Shown: positions 1 to 7,261 of the stretch, piece by piece | Layout: each line of letters opens with the position of its first letter | How positions within the stretch are numbered: position 1 is the stretch's first letter | Origin: JAFAVZ01 sp036009105 | Lineage (GTDB): Bacteria; Acidobacteriota; Thermoanaerobaculia; Gp7-AA8 | DNA length: 13,807 nucleotides | Direction of reading: 5' to 3' | NCBI GenBank assembly: GCA_036009105.1 | Contig: DASYMJ010000044.1 | Coordinates: forward strand, 1-13,807 | Position numbers and translations under genes: made by a program | Notes under the pieces: model-generated | Databases searched by the model: none | What the model saw: only the letters and a program-made list of their open reading frames with translations | What the model was told of the DNA's origin: nothing

Positions 1-1299
1 GGCCTTCACCGAGTGAGCCACGTCGAAGCGGGGGAAGGTCATGTGGATGCCGCGCCTCTGGGCCAGCGGCTCGATCATGGCCTGGCATTCCAGGATCACC
101 TCGACCAGCGAGACCGGCTCGAGGGACATGGAGAGCTTCCCGGACTCGATGATGGCCAGATCGAGGATCTCGTTGATCAGCTCCAGCAGGTACCAGCCGG
201 CGTGGAGGATCTGGCCGATGCTTTCCTTCTGGCCGGCCGTTGGAAGCGGCGAGTCGGACTCCATCAACTGGGCGAACCCGAGGATGGCGTTGAGCGGAGA
301 GCGAAGCTCGTGGCTCATGCTGGAGAGGAAGTCCGACTTGGCCAGGTTCGCTTTCTCGGCGGCCGCTTTTGCGTTGGTCAAGGCCAATTCGACCTTGTTG
401 CGCTCGGTCAGGTCGCGGGTCAGCTTGGCGAAGCCGCGCAGATCGCCGGCCTGATCGCGGATGGCCGTGAAGACCACGTTGGCCCAGAACCTCGACCCGT
501 CCTTGCGGATGCGCCAGCCCTCGTCCTCGTGCCGCCCGCTGGCGGCCGCGAGGTCGAGATCGAGCTGCGGCTTGCCGCGCTCGACGTCTTCCCGTGGATA
601 GAAGCGGGAGAAGTGCTGGCCGACGATCTCTTCCGCGTGAAAGCCCTTGATCCGTTCCGCTCCCGTGTTCCAGCTGACCACGCATCCGCCCGGATCGAGC
701 ATGACGATGGCGTAATCGGAGACGCTCTCCACCATCAACCGGAAGCTCTCCTCGGTCCAGCGGAGCTTTTCTTCGACGTGCTTGCGCGCGCTGTTGTCGG
801 TGCCGATCAGGAGGTAGCCGATGATCGCCGCCTGATTGTCGCGCAGGGCCGTCACGGAGACGATGGCCGGGAAACGGCTCCCGTCCTTGCGGATGTACGT
901 CAACTCGTAGATGTCTTCGATGCCGCGGGAGGCCTTGAAGGCGAGAGCGGCGAAGCCGGGCGTGATGGTCGTTCCCAGCTCGAGGCTCAGTGCGGCGGCG
1001 CGCGCGATCACTTCCTGGGAATCGGAGATGTCGGCCGGGGTGATCTGATCGACCACTTCCGCGGCGGTGTAGCCGAGCATGCGCTCGGCGCCGACATTGA
1101 AGATCTGGATGACGCCCTTCTCGTCGGTGGCGATACTGGAGAAGTTGGCGCTGTTGAGGATGGCGTTCTGCAGCGCGCCGGTCTTGAGCAGGACCATTTT
1201 CCGGCGGTCTTCGATGACGGCGGCGGCGTTTCGGGCTCTGGCCTTGGTCTGGCGGGAGCGTCTCTCGGGAGCGCCGCGCACTTCTCCTAAAGCGGTCAT
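1..1299 (-). CDS. PAS-PAS sensor histidine kinase (partial, 3' end outside window)
   Basis: The frame is open for 433 codons from the ATG at 1299 to the left edge, so the ATP-binding domain lies outside the window. There are two PAS domains, about residues 44-160 and 175-295, each with the usual RKDGSRF stretch near its end. A HisKA dimerisation domain follows at about 310-385 with the H-box SSMSHELRSPLNAILGF; the phosphoacceptor is His330. There is no signal peptide or membrane segment, so this should be a cytoplasmic sensor kinase. The ligand or redox cue of the PAS domains cannot be read. Upstream is only a weak purine stretch (GGAAAGAAGAG). It is divergent from the PspA/ABC/AAA block and shares a 171-bp control region with it, so it might regulate that block, but no response regulator is visible. 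The family call is safe; the role is unknown. Confidence 0.93.
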   Translation of the reverse strand, partial: MTALGEVRGAPERRSRQTKARARNAAAVIEDRRKMVLLKTGALQNAILNSANFSSIATDEKGVIQIFNVGAERMLGYTAAEVVDQITPADISDSQEVIARAAALSLELGTTITPGFAALAFKASRGIEDIYELTYIRKDGSRFPAIVSVTALRDNQAAIIGYLLIGTDNSARKHVEEKLRWTEESFRLMVESVSDYAIVMLDPGGCVVSWNTGAERIKGFHAEEIVGQHFSRFYPREDVERGKPQLDLDLAAASGRHEDEGWRIRKDGSRFWANVVFTAIRDQAGDLRGFAKLTRDLTERNKVELALTNAKAAAEKANLAKSDFLSSMSHELRSPLNAILGFAQLMESDSPLPTAGQKESIGQILHAGWYLLELINEILDLAIIESGKLSMSLEPVSLVEVILECQAMIEPLAQRRGIHMTFPRFDVAHSVKA

Positions 1300-1470
1300 G
1301 GTCTCTTCTTTCCGGCCCCCCTGGACGAGGCATCGCCGGCCGGTGGTCGCACCACCAGTCGTGTCGAACGCGCTCTCCTGCGGGGGGAACCGAAAAAAGA
1401 GAAGCAATGCGTGTGCCGTGTTACGAAAAGGGGCGCTCGGTCACGGTCTGCTATCATCGCCACTCCCGAG
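1300..1470. promoter_or_regulatory. Divergent intergenic control region
   Basis: This 171-bp region separates the minus-strand kinase from the plus-strand seven-gene block. It contains a short perfect palindrome, GGTGGT-CGC-ACCACC, at 1342-1356, which could be an operator or a small hairpin, and a plus-strand extended -10 at 1449-1457. No clear promoter for the kinase was found. A plus-strand open frame crosses part of this region, but nothing upstream of 1471 looks like protein. Confidence 0.4.
1449..1457 (+). promoter_or_regulatory. Extended -10 promoter of the PspA/ABC/AAA block
   Basis: TGCTATCAT fits the extended -10 form TGnTANNNT. No good -35 is visible, which is usual for extended -10 promoters. 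Thirteen bases separate the box from the ATG at 1471, so the leader would be only a few nucleotides. No Shine-Dalgarno sequence lies before that ATG. Confidence 0.45.
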
Positions 1471-2166
1471 ATGACCGAGAAGAAAACGTGGGGATCGACG
1501 GTGATGGGGTGGTTCATCGTCCAGGATCCGCAACAGGGCGGCGGCCTCGCGGCCGACGCGCCATCCACCGCCGATGCCAGCGCCGACGCCGAGGCCATCC
1601 GCCGCGCGGCGGGTGGCGGGGCGGGCGGGGATGCGGACGCGGCGGCGCAGCAGCTGGGCAACGTCTTCGCCTCCCCTCCTCCCGCCGCGCCCGGCGGTGA
1701 GGTCGACTTCGAGCAGGTCTACCAGGCGGCGGGCATCGGCCAGGAGGAGCGGGAGCGGGTCACGCGCACCCTCGAATTGCTCAACTCCCTGCCGGCCGGC
1801 ACGGACGAGAACGTCCGCAAGCAGATCGTGATGGCCTCGCTGCGCGCGTTCGGCGTCCCCATCGAAGCGATCATCGAAGCGGGGGCGGGCGAGCTGCAGG
1901 CGCTGGAGGCGTACATCCGCAACGGCGCCGCCGACACGGCCAAGCTCACCGAAGAGGCCGATCAGCGGATCAAACAATACGAAGAGGAAATCGTAAAACT
2001 GCGGAAGATCATGCAGGAGCGGGTCGACGAGCAGAATGCCGTCGTGCATCGCTGCAACTCCCAGAAGCTGGAAGTGCAGAAAGTCCTCGAATTCTTCGGC
2101 CAGGAAGCCGTGGCGCGCGTCGTGCGGGAATCTCCCCGACTGCACGAGCCGGCCGCCGGCGCCTGA
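1471..2166 (+). CDS. Unrecognised soluble coiled-coil protein, first gene of the PspA block
   Basis: The protein has 231 aa. I do not recognise the family. Residues about 15-75 are low-complexity, rich in Ala, Gly, Asp and Pro. A compact helical region follows, beginning VDFEQVYQAAGIG and containing LLNSLPAGTDENVRKQIV and FGVPIEAIIEAG. Then comes a charged coiled coil (about 150-205), with KLTEEADQRIKQYEEEIVKL at its core. There is no signal peptide or membrane segment, so it is probably cytoplasmic. ATG 1471 was chosen because an extended -10 ends 13 bases before it; a later in-frame ATG at 1504 cannot be excluded. PspA starts 30 bp after its stop, so the two are almost certainly cotranscribed. 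A partner or regulator of PspA is a reasonable guess from position and coiled-coil content, nothing more. Confidence 0.75.
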   Translation: MTEKKTWGSTVMGWFIVQDPQQGGGLAADAPSTADASADAEAIRRAAGGGAGGDADAAAQQLGNVFASPPPAAPGGEVDFEQVYQAAGIGQEERERVTRTLELLNSLPAGTDENVRKQIVMASLRAFGVPIEAIIEAGAGELQALEAYIRNGAADTAKLTEEADQRIKQYEEEIVKLRKIMQERVDEQNAVVHRCNSQKLEVQKVLEFFGQEAVARVVRESPRLHEPAAGA

Positions 2167-2196
2167 CCGCAGAACGACGAACGAAAGGTCTGAACC

Positions 2197-2898
2197 ATGT
2201 CCTTTTTTGGCAGAGTGGCGAACCTGTGGAAGGGCTTTCTCTCGATCTGGATCAGCGACATCGAGAAGGAGCATCCGGAGATCGCGTACGAGAACGCGAT
2301 CAACTCGATGATCGGCAAGTACGCGAAGCTCAAGAGCGCGACGGCGGCCATCATCCGCCGCCGCGAGGACCTCGACGAGCGGTATAAGAAAGCGACCGCC
2401 GAGCTGGCCCAGACCGAGGCGGAGCTCAACACCGCCGTGGAGACGAACCAGGACGACCTGGCCGTGGTCCTGATCCAGAAGAAGAACCAGCTCTCGGCGG
2501 ACATCTCGGAAATGAAGACCGACATGGAGACGGCGCGCAGCGACGCCGACTCGGCCAAGACCTCGCTCCTTTCCGTGCAGAAGGAGATCAGGAGCCTGAA
2601 GGCGGAGCGCGACTCGATGCTGGCCAAGATGCAGTCGGCCCAGGCCCGGATGAAGATCCAGGAACAGCTGGACGGCCTCTCGGTGGACGACGAGGTGCGC
2701 GCCCTGGACAACGTGCGGTCGCACATCAAGAACACCATCGCCGAGGCGAACCTGACCAAGGAGCTGTCCGACTCTTCGCTCGACTCGCGCCTGCAGAACC
2801 TGCGCAACCAGACGGGCGACGTGCAGGCCAAGCAGGAGCTGGCCGCGCTCAAGGCGCGCAAGGCCGCGCAGCAGGGCGCGTCGCAAAAGACGATGTGA
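2197..2898 (+). CDS. pspA: PspA/IM30 (Vipp1) family membrane-stress protein
   Basis: The protein has 233 aa, the normal PspA length. The N-terminus (residues 1-24, MSFFGRVANLWKGFLSIWIS) is an amphipathic, aromatic-rich helix like the membrane-binding helix 0 of the family. The rest is almost entirely long charged helices, as in the PspA coiled-coil hairpin, with YKKATAELAQTEAELNTAVE in the middle and an Ala/Lys/Gln-rich tail. PspA/IM30 proteins are bacterial members of the ESCRT-III superfamily; they polymerise on the cytoplasmic face of stressed inner membranes. The sequence is divergent from the E. coli type, so the symbol is given for the family rather than as strict orthology. GAAAGG at 2183-2188 lies 8 nt before the ATG. 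No PspF, PspB or PspC is nearby; the partners here are an ABC transporter and an AAA ATPase. Confidence 0.85.
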   Translation: MSFFGRVANLWKGFLSIWISDIEKEHPEIAYENAINSMIGKYAKLKSATAAIIRRREDLDERYKKATAELAQTEAELNTAVETNQDDLAVVLIQKKNQLSADISEMKTDMETARSDADSAKTSLLSVQKEIRSLKAERDSMLAKMQSAQARMKIQEQLDGLSVDDEVRALDNVRSHIKNTIAEANLTKELSDSSLDSRLQNLRNQTGDVQAKQELAALKARKAAQQGASQKTM

Positions 2899-2904
2899 GA
2901 GAAA

Positions 2905-2973
2905 CAGTGATCAGTTATCGGTTGTCGGTTGTCGGTGCTCTACTGACAGCTGATCACCGACCACTGACAACTG
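2905..2973. repeat. Heptamer inverted repeat R1, between pspA and the binding-protein gene
   Basis: The left arm (2905-2936) reads in 7-bp units CAGTGAT, CAGTTAT, CGGTTGT, CGGTTGT, CGGT. The right arm (2942-2973) is ACTGACA, GCTGATC, ACCGACC, ACTGACA, ACTG. Its reverse complement aligns with the left arm in register, about 5 of 7 per unit, around a 5-nt centre. The repeat begins 6 nt after the pspA stop. RNA from either strand could fold, though imperfectly. There is no T-run, so it is not a standard terminator. Confidence 0.85.
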
Positions 2974-2993
2974 CATCTCCGTAGGAGGCATCA

Positions 2994-4637
2994 ATGCGTC
3001 TGACCCCCTTTGCCAAACTCTTCATCACCATCGTGGTCCTGGTGGTCCTCGGCTATGCCGTGTGGCATTACAAAGGCCCCGACATCAAGAAGTGGGCGAC
3101 CGGCCGGGACAGCGGCGCGTCCGGCGCGTCCGGCAGCACCGGCGACGTCTCCTCCAACGACTTCAACGCGCTCAAGAACGCGCCGCCCGACCCGGGCCGC
3201 GACGCCGGCTCGACCGGCGTCACTCCCGTCGCCCTGCAGGGCGGCGGGCACCTGAACCGGCCGCTGGTGGTGGCCATCAATACCTGGGCCGGCCACGCGC
3301 CGGGCATCGTCTTCAACAACGGCATGGAGTCCAACGGCGGGTCGCTCTACCAGAAGCGCTACAACCAGGAAGTGAAGTTCGTCCTGATCGAGGACCCGGC
3401 CGCGAAGCTGGCCGCCTTCCGCAAGGGCGACATCGACATCATGTGGGACACGGTCGACAACTGGGCCCGCGAGGCCTCGGTGCTGGCCGAGAACAACCAG
3501 CGCGCCAAGTCGATCATCATGCAGGACTGGTCGCGCGGCGGCGACGGCATCGTCTCCCTCACCTCCATCAACTCCGTCGAACAGCTGAAGGGCCACCGCA
3601 TCGCCTGCACGCAGTTCACGCCTTCGCACTTCTTACTGCTCTACCTGCTGTCGCAGTCCGGCCTCTCGCCGCAGGACCGCAACGAGGTGGAGAAGAACAT
3701 CATCTTCACCGTCGACGCGCCGGCCGCCGCCGCGATGTTCAAGGCCAAGCAGGTAGACGCCGCCGTGACCTGGGAGCCGGACCTCTCCTCCTCCGTCACC
3801 GCGCGCGGCGACGAAGCGCACATCCTCGTCTCCACCACCGCCGCGACCAACATCATCGCGGACACGCTGGTGGCCCGGCAGGACATCATCGACCAGGCGC
3901 CGGCCACGCTGGCCGATTTCGTCCACGGCTGGTTCGACGGCATCGAGATGATCAAGCAGGACCCGACCGGCTCGTACAACATCGTCGGCAAGGCGTTGAA
4001 GCTCGATGCCGACACCGTCTCCGGCATGCTCTCCGGCCTCAAGCTCACGCCTTACGCGGACAACGCGCAGTTCTACGGCCTGAACGGCGGCAAGGCGCAT
4101 TACGAGACGCTGTTCGACACCGCGTTCGTGATCTGGCGCAAGAAGGGGCTGGTCACCCGTCCGGTCGAGGCGAAGGACTGGGCCGACGCGCGCTTCATCC
4201 AGAGCCTCGCCGCGTCCTACCCCGGCGCGAAGGTGGAGGAGGCGAAGATCGCTCCCGCCAAGGCCGGCGCGAACCAGCGGGCCATCATCAACAAGCAGAT
4301 CGACATCCACTTCACGCCCGGCTCGGACGAGATCATGCCCGGCTCCTACTTCGTCCTCGACTCCCTGGGCGAGACGATGACGTCCTTCGGCAACACCTAC
4401 CTCCGGGTGGAAGGAAACACCGACGCCACCGGCTCGCCGACCGCGAACATGACGCTCTCCCAGCGCCGCGCCCTGGCGGTGAAGAACTACATCGTGCAGA
4501 ACTTCCCGAACGTGGAAGCGGCGCGCTTCCAGACCATCGGCCGCGGCGCGGCCAACCCGATCGCGGACAACGCGACGGAGGCGGGAAGACAGATGAACCG
4601 GCGGACGGAAATCAAGGTGGTGTTGGCCACACAGTAG
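2994..4637 (+). CDS. Membrane-anchored NMT1/TauA-like substrate-binding protein fused to an OmpA peptidoglycan-binding domain
   Basis: The 547-aa protein has four parts. Residues 8-26 form one hydrophobic segment after a short basic start, with no lipobox and no obvious cleavage site, so it is probably an uncleaved inner-membrane anchor. A Gly/Ser/Ala-rich linker covers about 35-85. A periplasmic binding domain of the nitrate/sulfonate/taurine/NMT1 class (COG0715-like) covers about 89-415 (RPLVVAINTWAGHAPGI, FRKGDIDIMWDT, KQVDAAVTWEPD). An OmpA C-terminal domain covers about 430-545 (VEGNTDATGS, LSQRRALAVKNYI, GRQMNRRTEIKVV). Asp477 and Arg492 match the OmpA residues that bind diaminopimelate of peptidoglycan; the usual GHTD is GNTD. 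AGGAGG at 2983-2988 is 5 nt before the ATG. Permease and ATPase genes follow, so it should deliver a ligand to them. The ligand cannot be read from sequence. Confidence 0.9.
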   Translation: MRLTPFAKLFITIVVLVVLGYAVWHYKGPDIKKWATGRDSGASGASGSTGDVSSNDFNALKNAPPDPGRDAGSTGVTPVALQGGGHLNRPLVVAINTWAGHAPGIVFNNGMESNGGSLYQKRYNQEVKFVLIEDPAAKLAAFRKGDIDIMWDTVDNWAREASVLAENNQRAKSIIMQDWSRGGDGIVSLTSINSVEQLKGHRIACTQFTPSHFLLLYLLSQSGLSPQDRNEVEKNIIFTVDAPAAAAMFKAKQVDAAVTWEPDLSSSVTARGDEAHILVSTTAATNIIADTLVARQDIIDQAPATLADFVHGWFDGIEMIKQDPTGSYNIVGKALKLDADTVSGMLSGLKLTPYADNAQFYGLNGGKAHYETLFDTAFVIWRKKGLVTRPVEAKDWADARFIQSLAASYPGAKVEEAKIAPAKAGANQRAIINKQIDIHFTPGSDEIMPGSYFVLDSLGETMTSFGNTYLRVEGNTDATGSPTANMTLSQRRALAVKNYIVQNFPNVEAARFQTIGRGAANPIADNATEAGRQMNRRTEIKVVLATQ

Positions 4638-4639
4638 CG

Positions 4640-4722
4640 GGTTGCTGGTTGCTGGTTACTGGTTGCTGGTGGAAAGCTGCCGGCAACCTCTACCAGCAAC
4701 CAGCAACCAGCAACCAGCAACC
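4640..4722. repeat. Heptamer inverted repeat R2, a near-perfect 31-bp hairpin touching the permease start
   Basis: The left arm (4640-4670) is GGTTGCT, GGTTGCT, GGTTACT, GGTTGCT, GGT. A 21-nt centre follows. The right arm (4692-4722) is ACC and then four copies of AGCAACC. The arms pair over 31 bp with one mismatch. The repeat begins 2 nt after the binding-protein stop, and its last base directly precedes the permease ATG at 4723. There is no T-run. It may act as an mRNA 3'-stabilising hairpin for the upstream gene or limit translation of the downstream one. Confidence 0.92.
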
Positions 4723-5520
4723 ATGCGAAAGCAATCTTTGTGGGCCATCCGCCAACCGATCCCCCGCGCCACGGGGTTCTGGCTCGGCTTCATCATGCCG
4801 GTCCTCGTGCTCGCGGCGTGGTGCGTCATCTCGTACGGGCGGCTCGCGCCGCCCGACTTCCTCCCCTCGCCGACGGAAGTGGTGCGCGGCACGCTGCAGC
4901 TCTTCATCCAGTACGACCTGCTCGACGCGATCCTCACCTCCACGCGCCGCATCGTGCTGGCCTTCCTGCTCGCCGCCGGGCTGGCGCTGCCGCTGGGCAT
5001 CCTGATGGGCGCCTTCGCGCCGATGTTCCACATCTTCGAGTCGATCATGGCGCCGCTGCGCTACATGCCGATCTCGGCCTTCATCCCGCTGCTCATCCTC
5101 TGGTTCGGTATCTACGAGAAGCAGAAGATCGCCTTCCTCTTCCTCGGCGTCTTCGTCTACCTGCTGCCGGTCGTGGTCTCCGCCATCCGCCAGGTTCCGG
5201 AGGAGCTGGTGCAGACCGCGCTCACGCTCGGCGCCTCGAAGATGCAGGTCATCCGCACCGTGCTCGTGCCGGCCGCGCTGCCGGAGATCTTCGATTCCTT
5301 CCGGGTGATGAACGCCATCAGCTGGACCTACGTCATCCTGGCCGAGGCGGTGAATCCGGAGCATGGGTTGGGGTACATGGTGGAGCTGGCCCGGACGCAT
5401 CAGAAGGCGTCGTGGTCGTTCGCGGGCCTCATCGTCATCGGAGGCATCGGCATCATCACCGACCAGCTGATCCGCGGCGTCTCGGCCGTGCTGTTCAAGT
5501 GGCGGGAGGACTCGCTGTGA
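4723..5520 (+). CDS. ABC transporter permease, TauC/SsuC (NitT/TauT) type
   Basis: The protein has 265 aa, normal for this family, with about six membrane segments; the first is near 23-41 and the second near 75-97. The cytoplasmic EAA loop that docks the ATPase is at about 163-188 (ELVQTALTLGASKMQVIR, then VLVPAALPEIF). LPSPTEVVRGT near the N-terminus is also typical of TauC/SsuC permeases. The open frame reaches further upstream, but that part is only repeat R2 translated, so the first ATG after the repeat was chosen; the N-terminus MRKQSLWAIRQPIPRATG is basic, as expected. No Shine-Dalgarno sequence precedes this ATG. The next gene overlaps its stop codon by 4 bp. Substrate unknown. Confidence 0.92.
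   Translation: MRKQSLWAIRQPIPRATGFWLGFIMPVLVLAAWCVISYGRLAPPDFLPSPTEVVRGTLQLFIQYDLLDAILTSTRRIVLAFLLAAGLALPLGILMGAFAPMFHIFESIMAPLRYMPISAFIPLLILWFGIYEKQKIAFLFLGVFVYLLPVVVSAIRQVPEELVQTALTLGASKMQVIRTVLVPAALPEIFDSFRVMNAISWTYVILAEAVNPEHGLGYMVELARTHQKASWSFAGLIVIGGIGIITDQLIRGVSAVLFKWREDSL
5504..5510 (+). promoter_or_regulatory. Ribosome binding site that sets the GTG start of the ABC ATPase
   Basis: GGGAGGA lies inside the last codons of the permease gene, 6 nt before GTG 5517. It supports the GTG start, which overlaps the permease stop as GTGA and implies translational coupling. Confidence 0.7.
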
Positions 5521-6392
5521 GCGAAGCCAAACCGGTGGTGAACGGCGAGCCCGGCACGCTGGCGGTCGAGGCGAATGCGAAGAAGGGCTCGTACGTCGCG
5601 AAGAGGATCGAGCAGGTTCCGAAGCTGCGCATCGACGACCTCGGCGTCACCTACATCGACCGCGCCGGCAAGCAGACCGAGGCGGTGAAGGAAGTGTCCC
5701 TCGACATCGAGGACAAGCCCGGCTGCGGCGAAGTCATCGTCTTCCTCGGGCCGTCGGGCTGCGGCAAGTCGACCATCCTCAAGGCGGTGGCCGGCATCCT
5801 GCCGCCGACGCGCGGCCAGGTGCTGGTGGACGGCAAGCCGGTGGTGGACGTCGGCCGCGACCGCGGCATGGTCTTCCAGACTTACACCTCGTTCGGCTGG
5901 CTCACCGTGCGGGACAACGTCGAGTACGGGCTCCGCCTGCGCGGCGTTCCGACGGCGCAGCGGCGCGAGCAGTCGGACAAGTACCTCAAGGCGGTCGGCC
6001 TCTACGACTTCGCGGACCGCTATCCGAAGGACCTCTCCGGCGGCATGAAGCAGCGCGTGGCCATCGCCCGGACGCTCATCAACAAGCCGAAGCTGGTGTT
6101 GATGGACGAGCCGTTCGGCGCCCTCGATCCGCAGACGCGCTGGGGCATGCAGAGCCTGCTGCTGGACATCTCCCGCGAGGAGGACAACACCATCCTCTTC
6201 GTGACGCACGACGTCTCGGAGGCGGTCTATCTGGCGGACACCATCTACGTGCTCGCGCCGCGGCCGACGCACATCCTGCACCGCGTGGACGTGCCGTTCT
6301 TCGCCACGCGCGACGTGGCGCTCAAGTCGTCCAACGAGTTCCGCAACGTGGAGAAGAAGCTGCTGGACCTCATTTACGCGCCGGCCTCTTAG
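5517..6392 (+). CDS. ABC transporter ATP-binding protein, TauB/SsuB (NitT/TauT) type
   Basis: The protein has 291 aa with all motifs of an active ABC ATPase. Walker A is GPSGCGKST at 78-86 (Lys84), the Q-loop is in MVFQTYTSFGWLTV, the signature LSGGMKQ starts at 173, Walker B is LVLMDEP with Asp197 and Glu198, and the H-loop is His231 in THD. A 45-residue N-terminal extension precedes the nucleotide-binding domain. Family members commonly read LLPW after the Q-loop; here it is SFGW. GTG 5517 is the chosen start because of its Shine-Dalgarno site and its 4-bp overlap with the permease. It would power import by the permease at 4723-5520 with the OmpA-fused binding protein. The next gene begins 11 bp after its stop. 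Confidence 0.93.
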   Translation: MSEAKPVVNGEPGTLAVEANAKKGSYVAKRIEQVPKLRIDDLGVTYIDRAGKQTEAVKEVSLDIEDKPGCGEVIVFLGPSGCGKSTILKAVAGILPPTRGQVLVDGKPVVDVGRDRGMVFQTYTSFGWLTVRDNVEYGLRLRGVPTAQRREQSDKYLKAVGLYDFADRYPKDLSGGMKQRVAIARTLINKPKLVLMDEPFGALDPQTRWGMQSLLLDISREEDNTILFVTHDVSEAVYLADTIYVLAPRPTHILHRVDVPFFATRDVALKSSNEFRNVEKKLLDLIYAPAS

Positions 6393-6395
6393 AAT
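6390..6395 (+). promoter_or_regulatory. Possible internal -10 box before the membrane-hairpin gene
   Basis: TAGAAT matches TATAAT at 5 of 6 positions and includes the TAG stop of the ABC ATPase. It ends 8 nt before GTG 6404, which has no Shine-Dalgarno sequence. No convincing -35 was found. If real, it would allow leaderless expression of the last two genes of the block without the transporter. Confidence 0.3.
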
Positions 6396-6403
6396 ACCTA
6401 CCA

Positions 6404-7261
6404 GTGCAACCGCCGCCCAAGCCGCCGCAGAAGGTCAACGACGCCATCCGCGAGACGGCGCGCGACGTCGTGCAGAGCACCATCTTCGAGCGGCGGCCGT
6501 ACCTGAAGATGGCGTTCGCCAATCCGTACAATCTCTCCCTCCTCATCGGCGGCGTGGCGGCCTCCGTCCTCACCATGAACCCCTTGCCGGCGCTCCTCGC
6601 CTGCGGCGGCGAGGCGCTGTGGCTCCTCCACGCGCCGGAGTCGAAGACGCTGCGCCGGCTGCTGTGGGATCCGCGCTTCGAGAAAGTCCGCCTCGCTCTC
6701 GAGGCGCAGGAGCGCGCCGAGCGGATGAAGTACCTCCCTCAGAAGGAGAAGGACCGCGTCAATACGCTGGTGGCGAAAGAGTACGAGATCCAGCGGCTGG
6801 CCAATGAGAACCCCTCCTTCACCGGCGACCTGCTGCGCAACGAGCTGGTGAAGACGCACAAGCTGGTCGATTCGTTCCTGCAGGTGGCCCTCACCGTCTC
6901 CCGCTACAACGACTATCTGCAGACGGTCGACTTCAACGCGCTGGAGAAGGACCGGGAGCGTTACCAGCAGCGCGCCGCCTCGGAGAAGCTGGGCGAGCAG
7001 GAGCGGACCCTGGCCCGGAAGAACTTCGAAGTGATCATGAAGCGGGTCGAGAAGCTGCGCGACATCCGGAGCTATCTCAACGTGGCGCGCGCGCAGCTGG
7101 ACCTGATCGAGAACTCGTTCCAGCTCATCGCCGACCAGATCGTCACCATGCAGTCCCCCGGCGAGCTCTCCGGCCAGCTCGACGACCTGCTGGACGGCGT
7201 GGAGTCCATCCAGCAGACGGCCGCGGATACGGAGAAGATGCTCAATGCTTTGGAGGCATGA
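6404..7261 (+). CDS. Unrecognised protein with an N-terminal membrane hairpin and a long coiled coil
   Basis: The protein has 285 aa and I do not recognise the family. Residues 41-77 contain two short hydrophobic stretches (NLSLLIGGVAASVLTM and LPALLACGGEALWLLH) split by NP, which looks like a membrane hairpin with both ends in the cytoplasm. The other 200 residues are charged and helical (EKVRLALEAQERAERMKYLP, RNFEV-like stretches), probably one or two coiled coils. A cytoplasmic coiled coil tethered to the inner membrane could scaffold PspA or the AAA ATPase; this is inferred from layout only. The start is GTG, 11 bp after the ABC ATPase stop and without a Shine-Dalgarno sequence. A nearby later ATG (residue 36) would cut conserved-looking sequence, so GTG 6404 is preferred. 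Confidence 0.75.
   Translation: MQPPPKPPQKVNDAIRETARDVVQSTIFERRPYLKMAFANPYNLSLLIGGVAASVLTMNPLPALLACGGEALWLLHAPESKTLRRLLWDPRFEKVRLALEAQERAERMKYLPQKEKDRVNTLVAKEYEIQRLANENPSFTGDLLRNELVKTHKLVDSFLQVALTVSRYNDYLQTVDFNALEKDRERYQQRAASEKLGEQERTLARKNFEVIMKRVEKLRDIRSYLNVARAQLDLIENSFQLIADQIVTMQSPGELSGQLDDLLDGVESIQQTAADTEKMLNALEA

Noticed and set aside
13..1290. Long plus-strand open frame of 425 codons across the kinase gene
   Set aside because: It lies opposite a clear PAS-PAS-HisKA protein, and its own translation is rich in repeated Asp/Gly/Leu/His without any domain. It is a GC-driven shadow.
2905..2973. Heptamer repeats taken as a CRISPR array or as phage attachment sites
   Set aside because: Units are 7 bp with no spacers, arms are opposed, there are no cas or integrase genes, and the same structure recurs at five sites.
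4642..4722. N-terminal extension of the permease (MLVAGYWLL...)
   Set aside because: The start would be a TTG, and the peptide is simply the translated GGTTGCT repeat. The true start is ATG 4723.
4640..4722. R2 as a Rho-independent terminator inside the ABC operon
   Set aside because: No T-run follows the stem, and the same operon continues through permease and ATPase. An mRNA-stability or translation role fits better.
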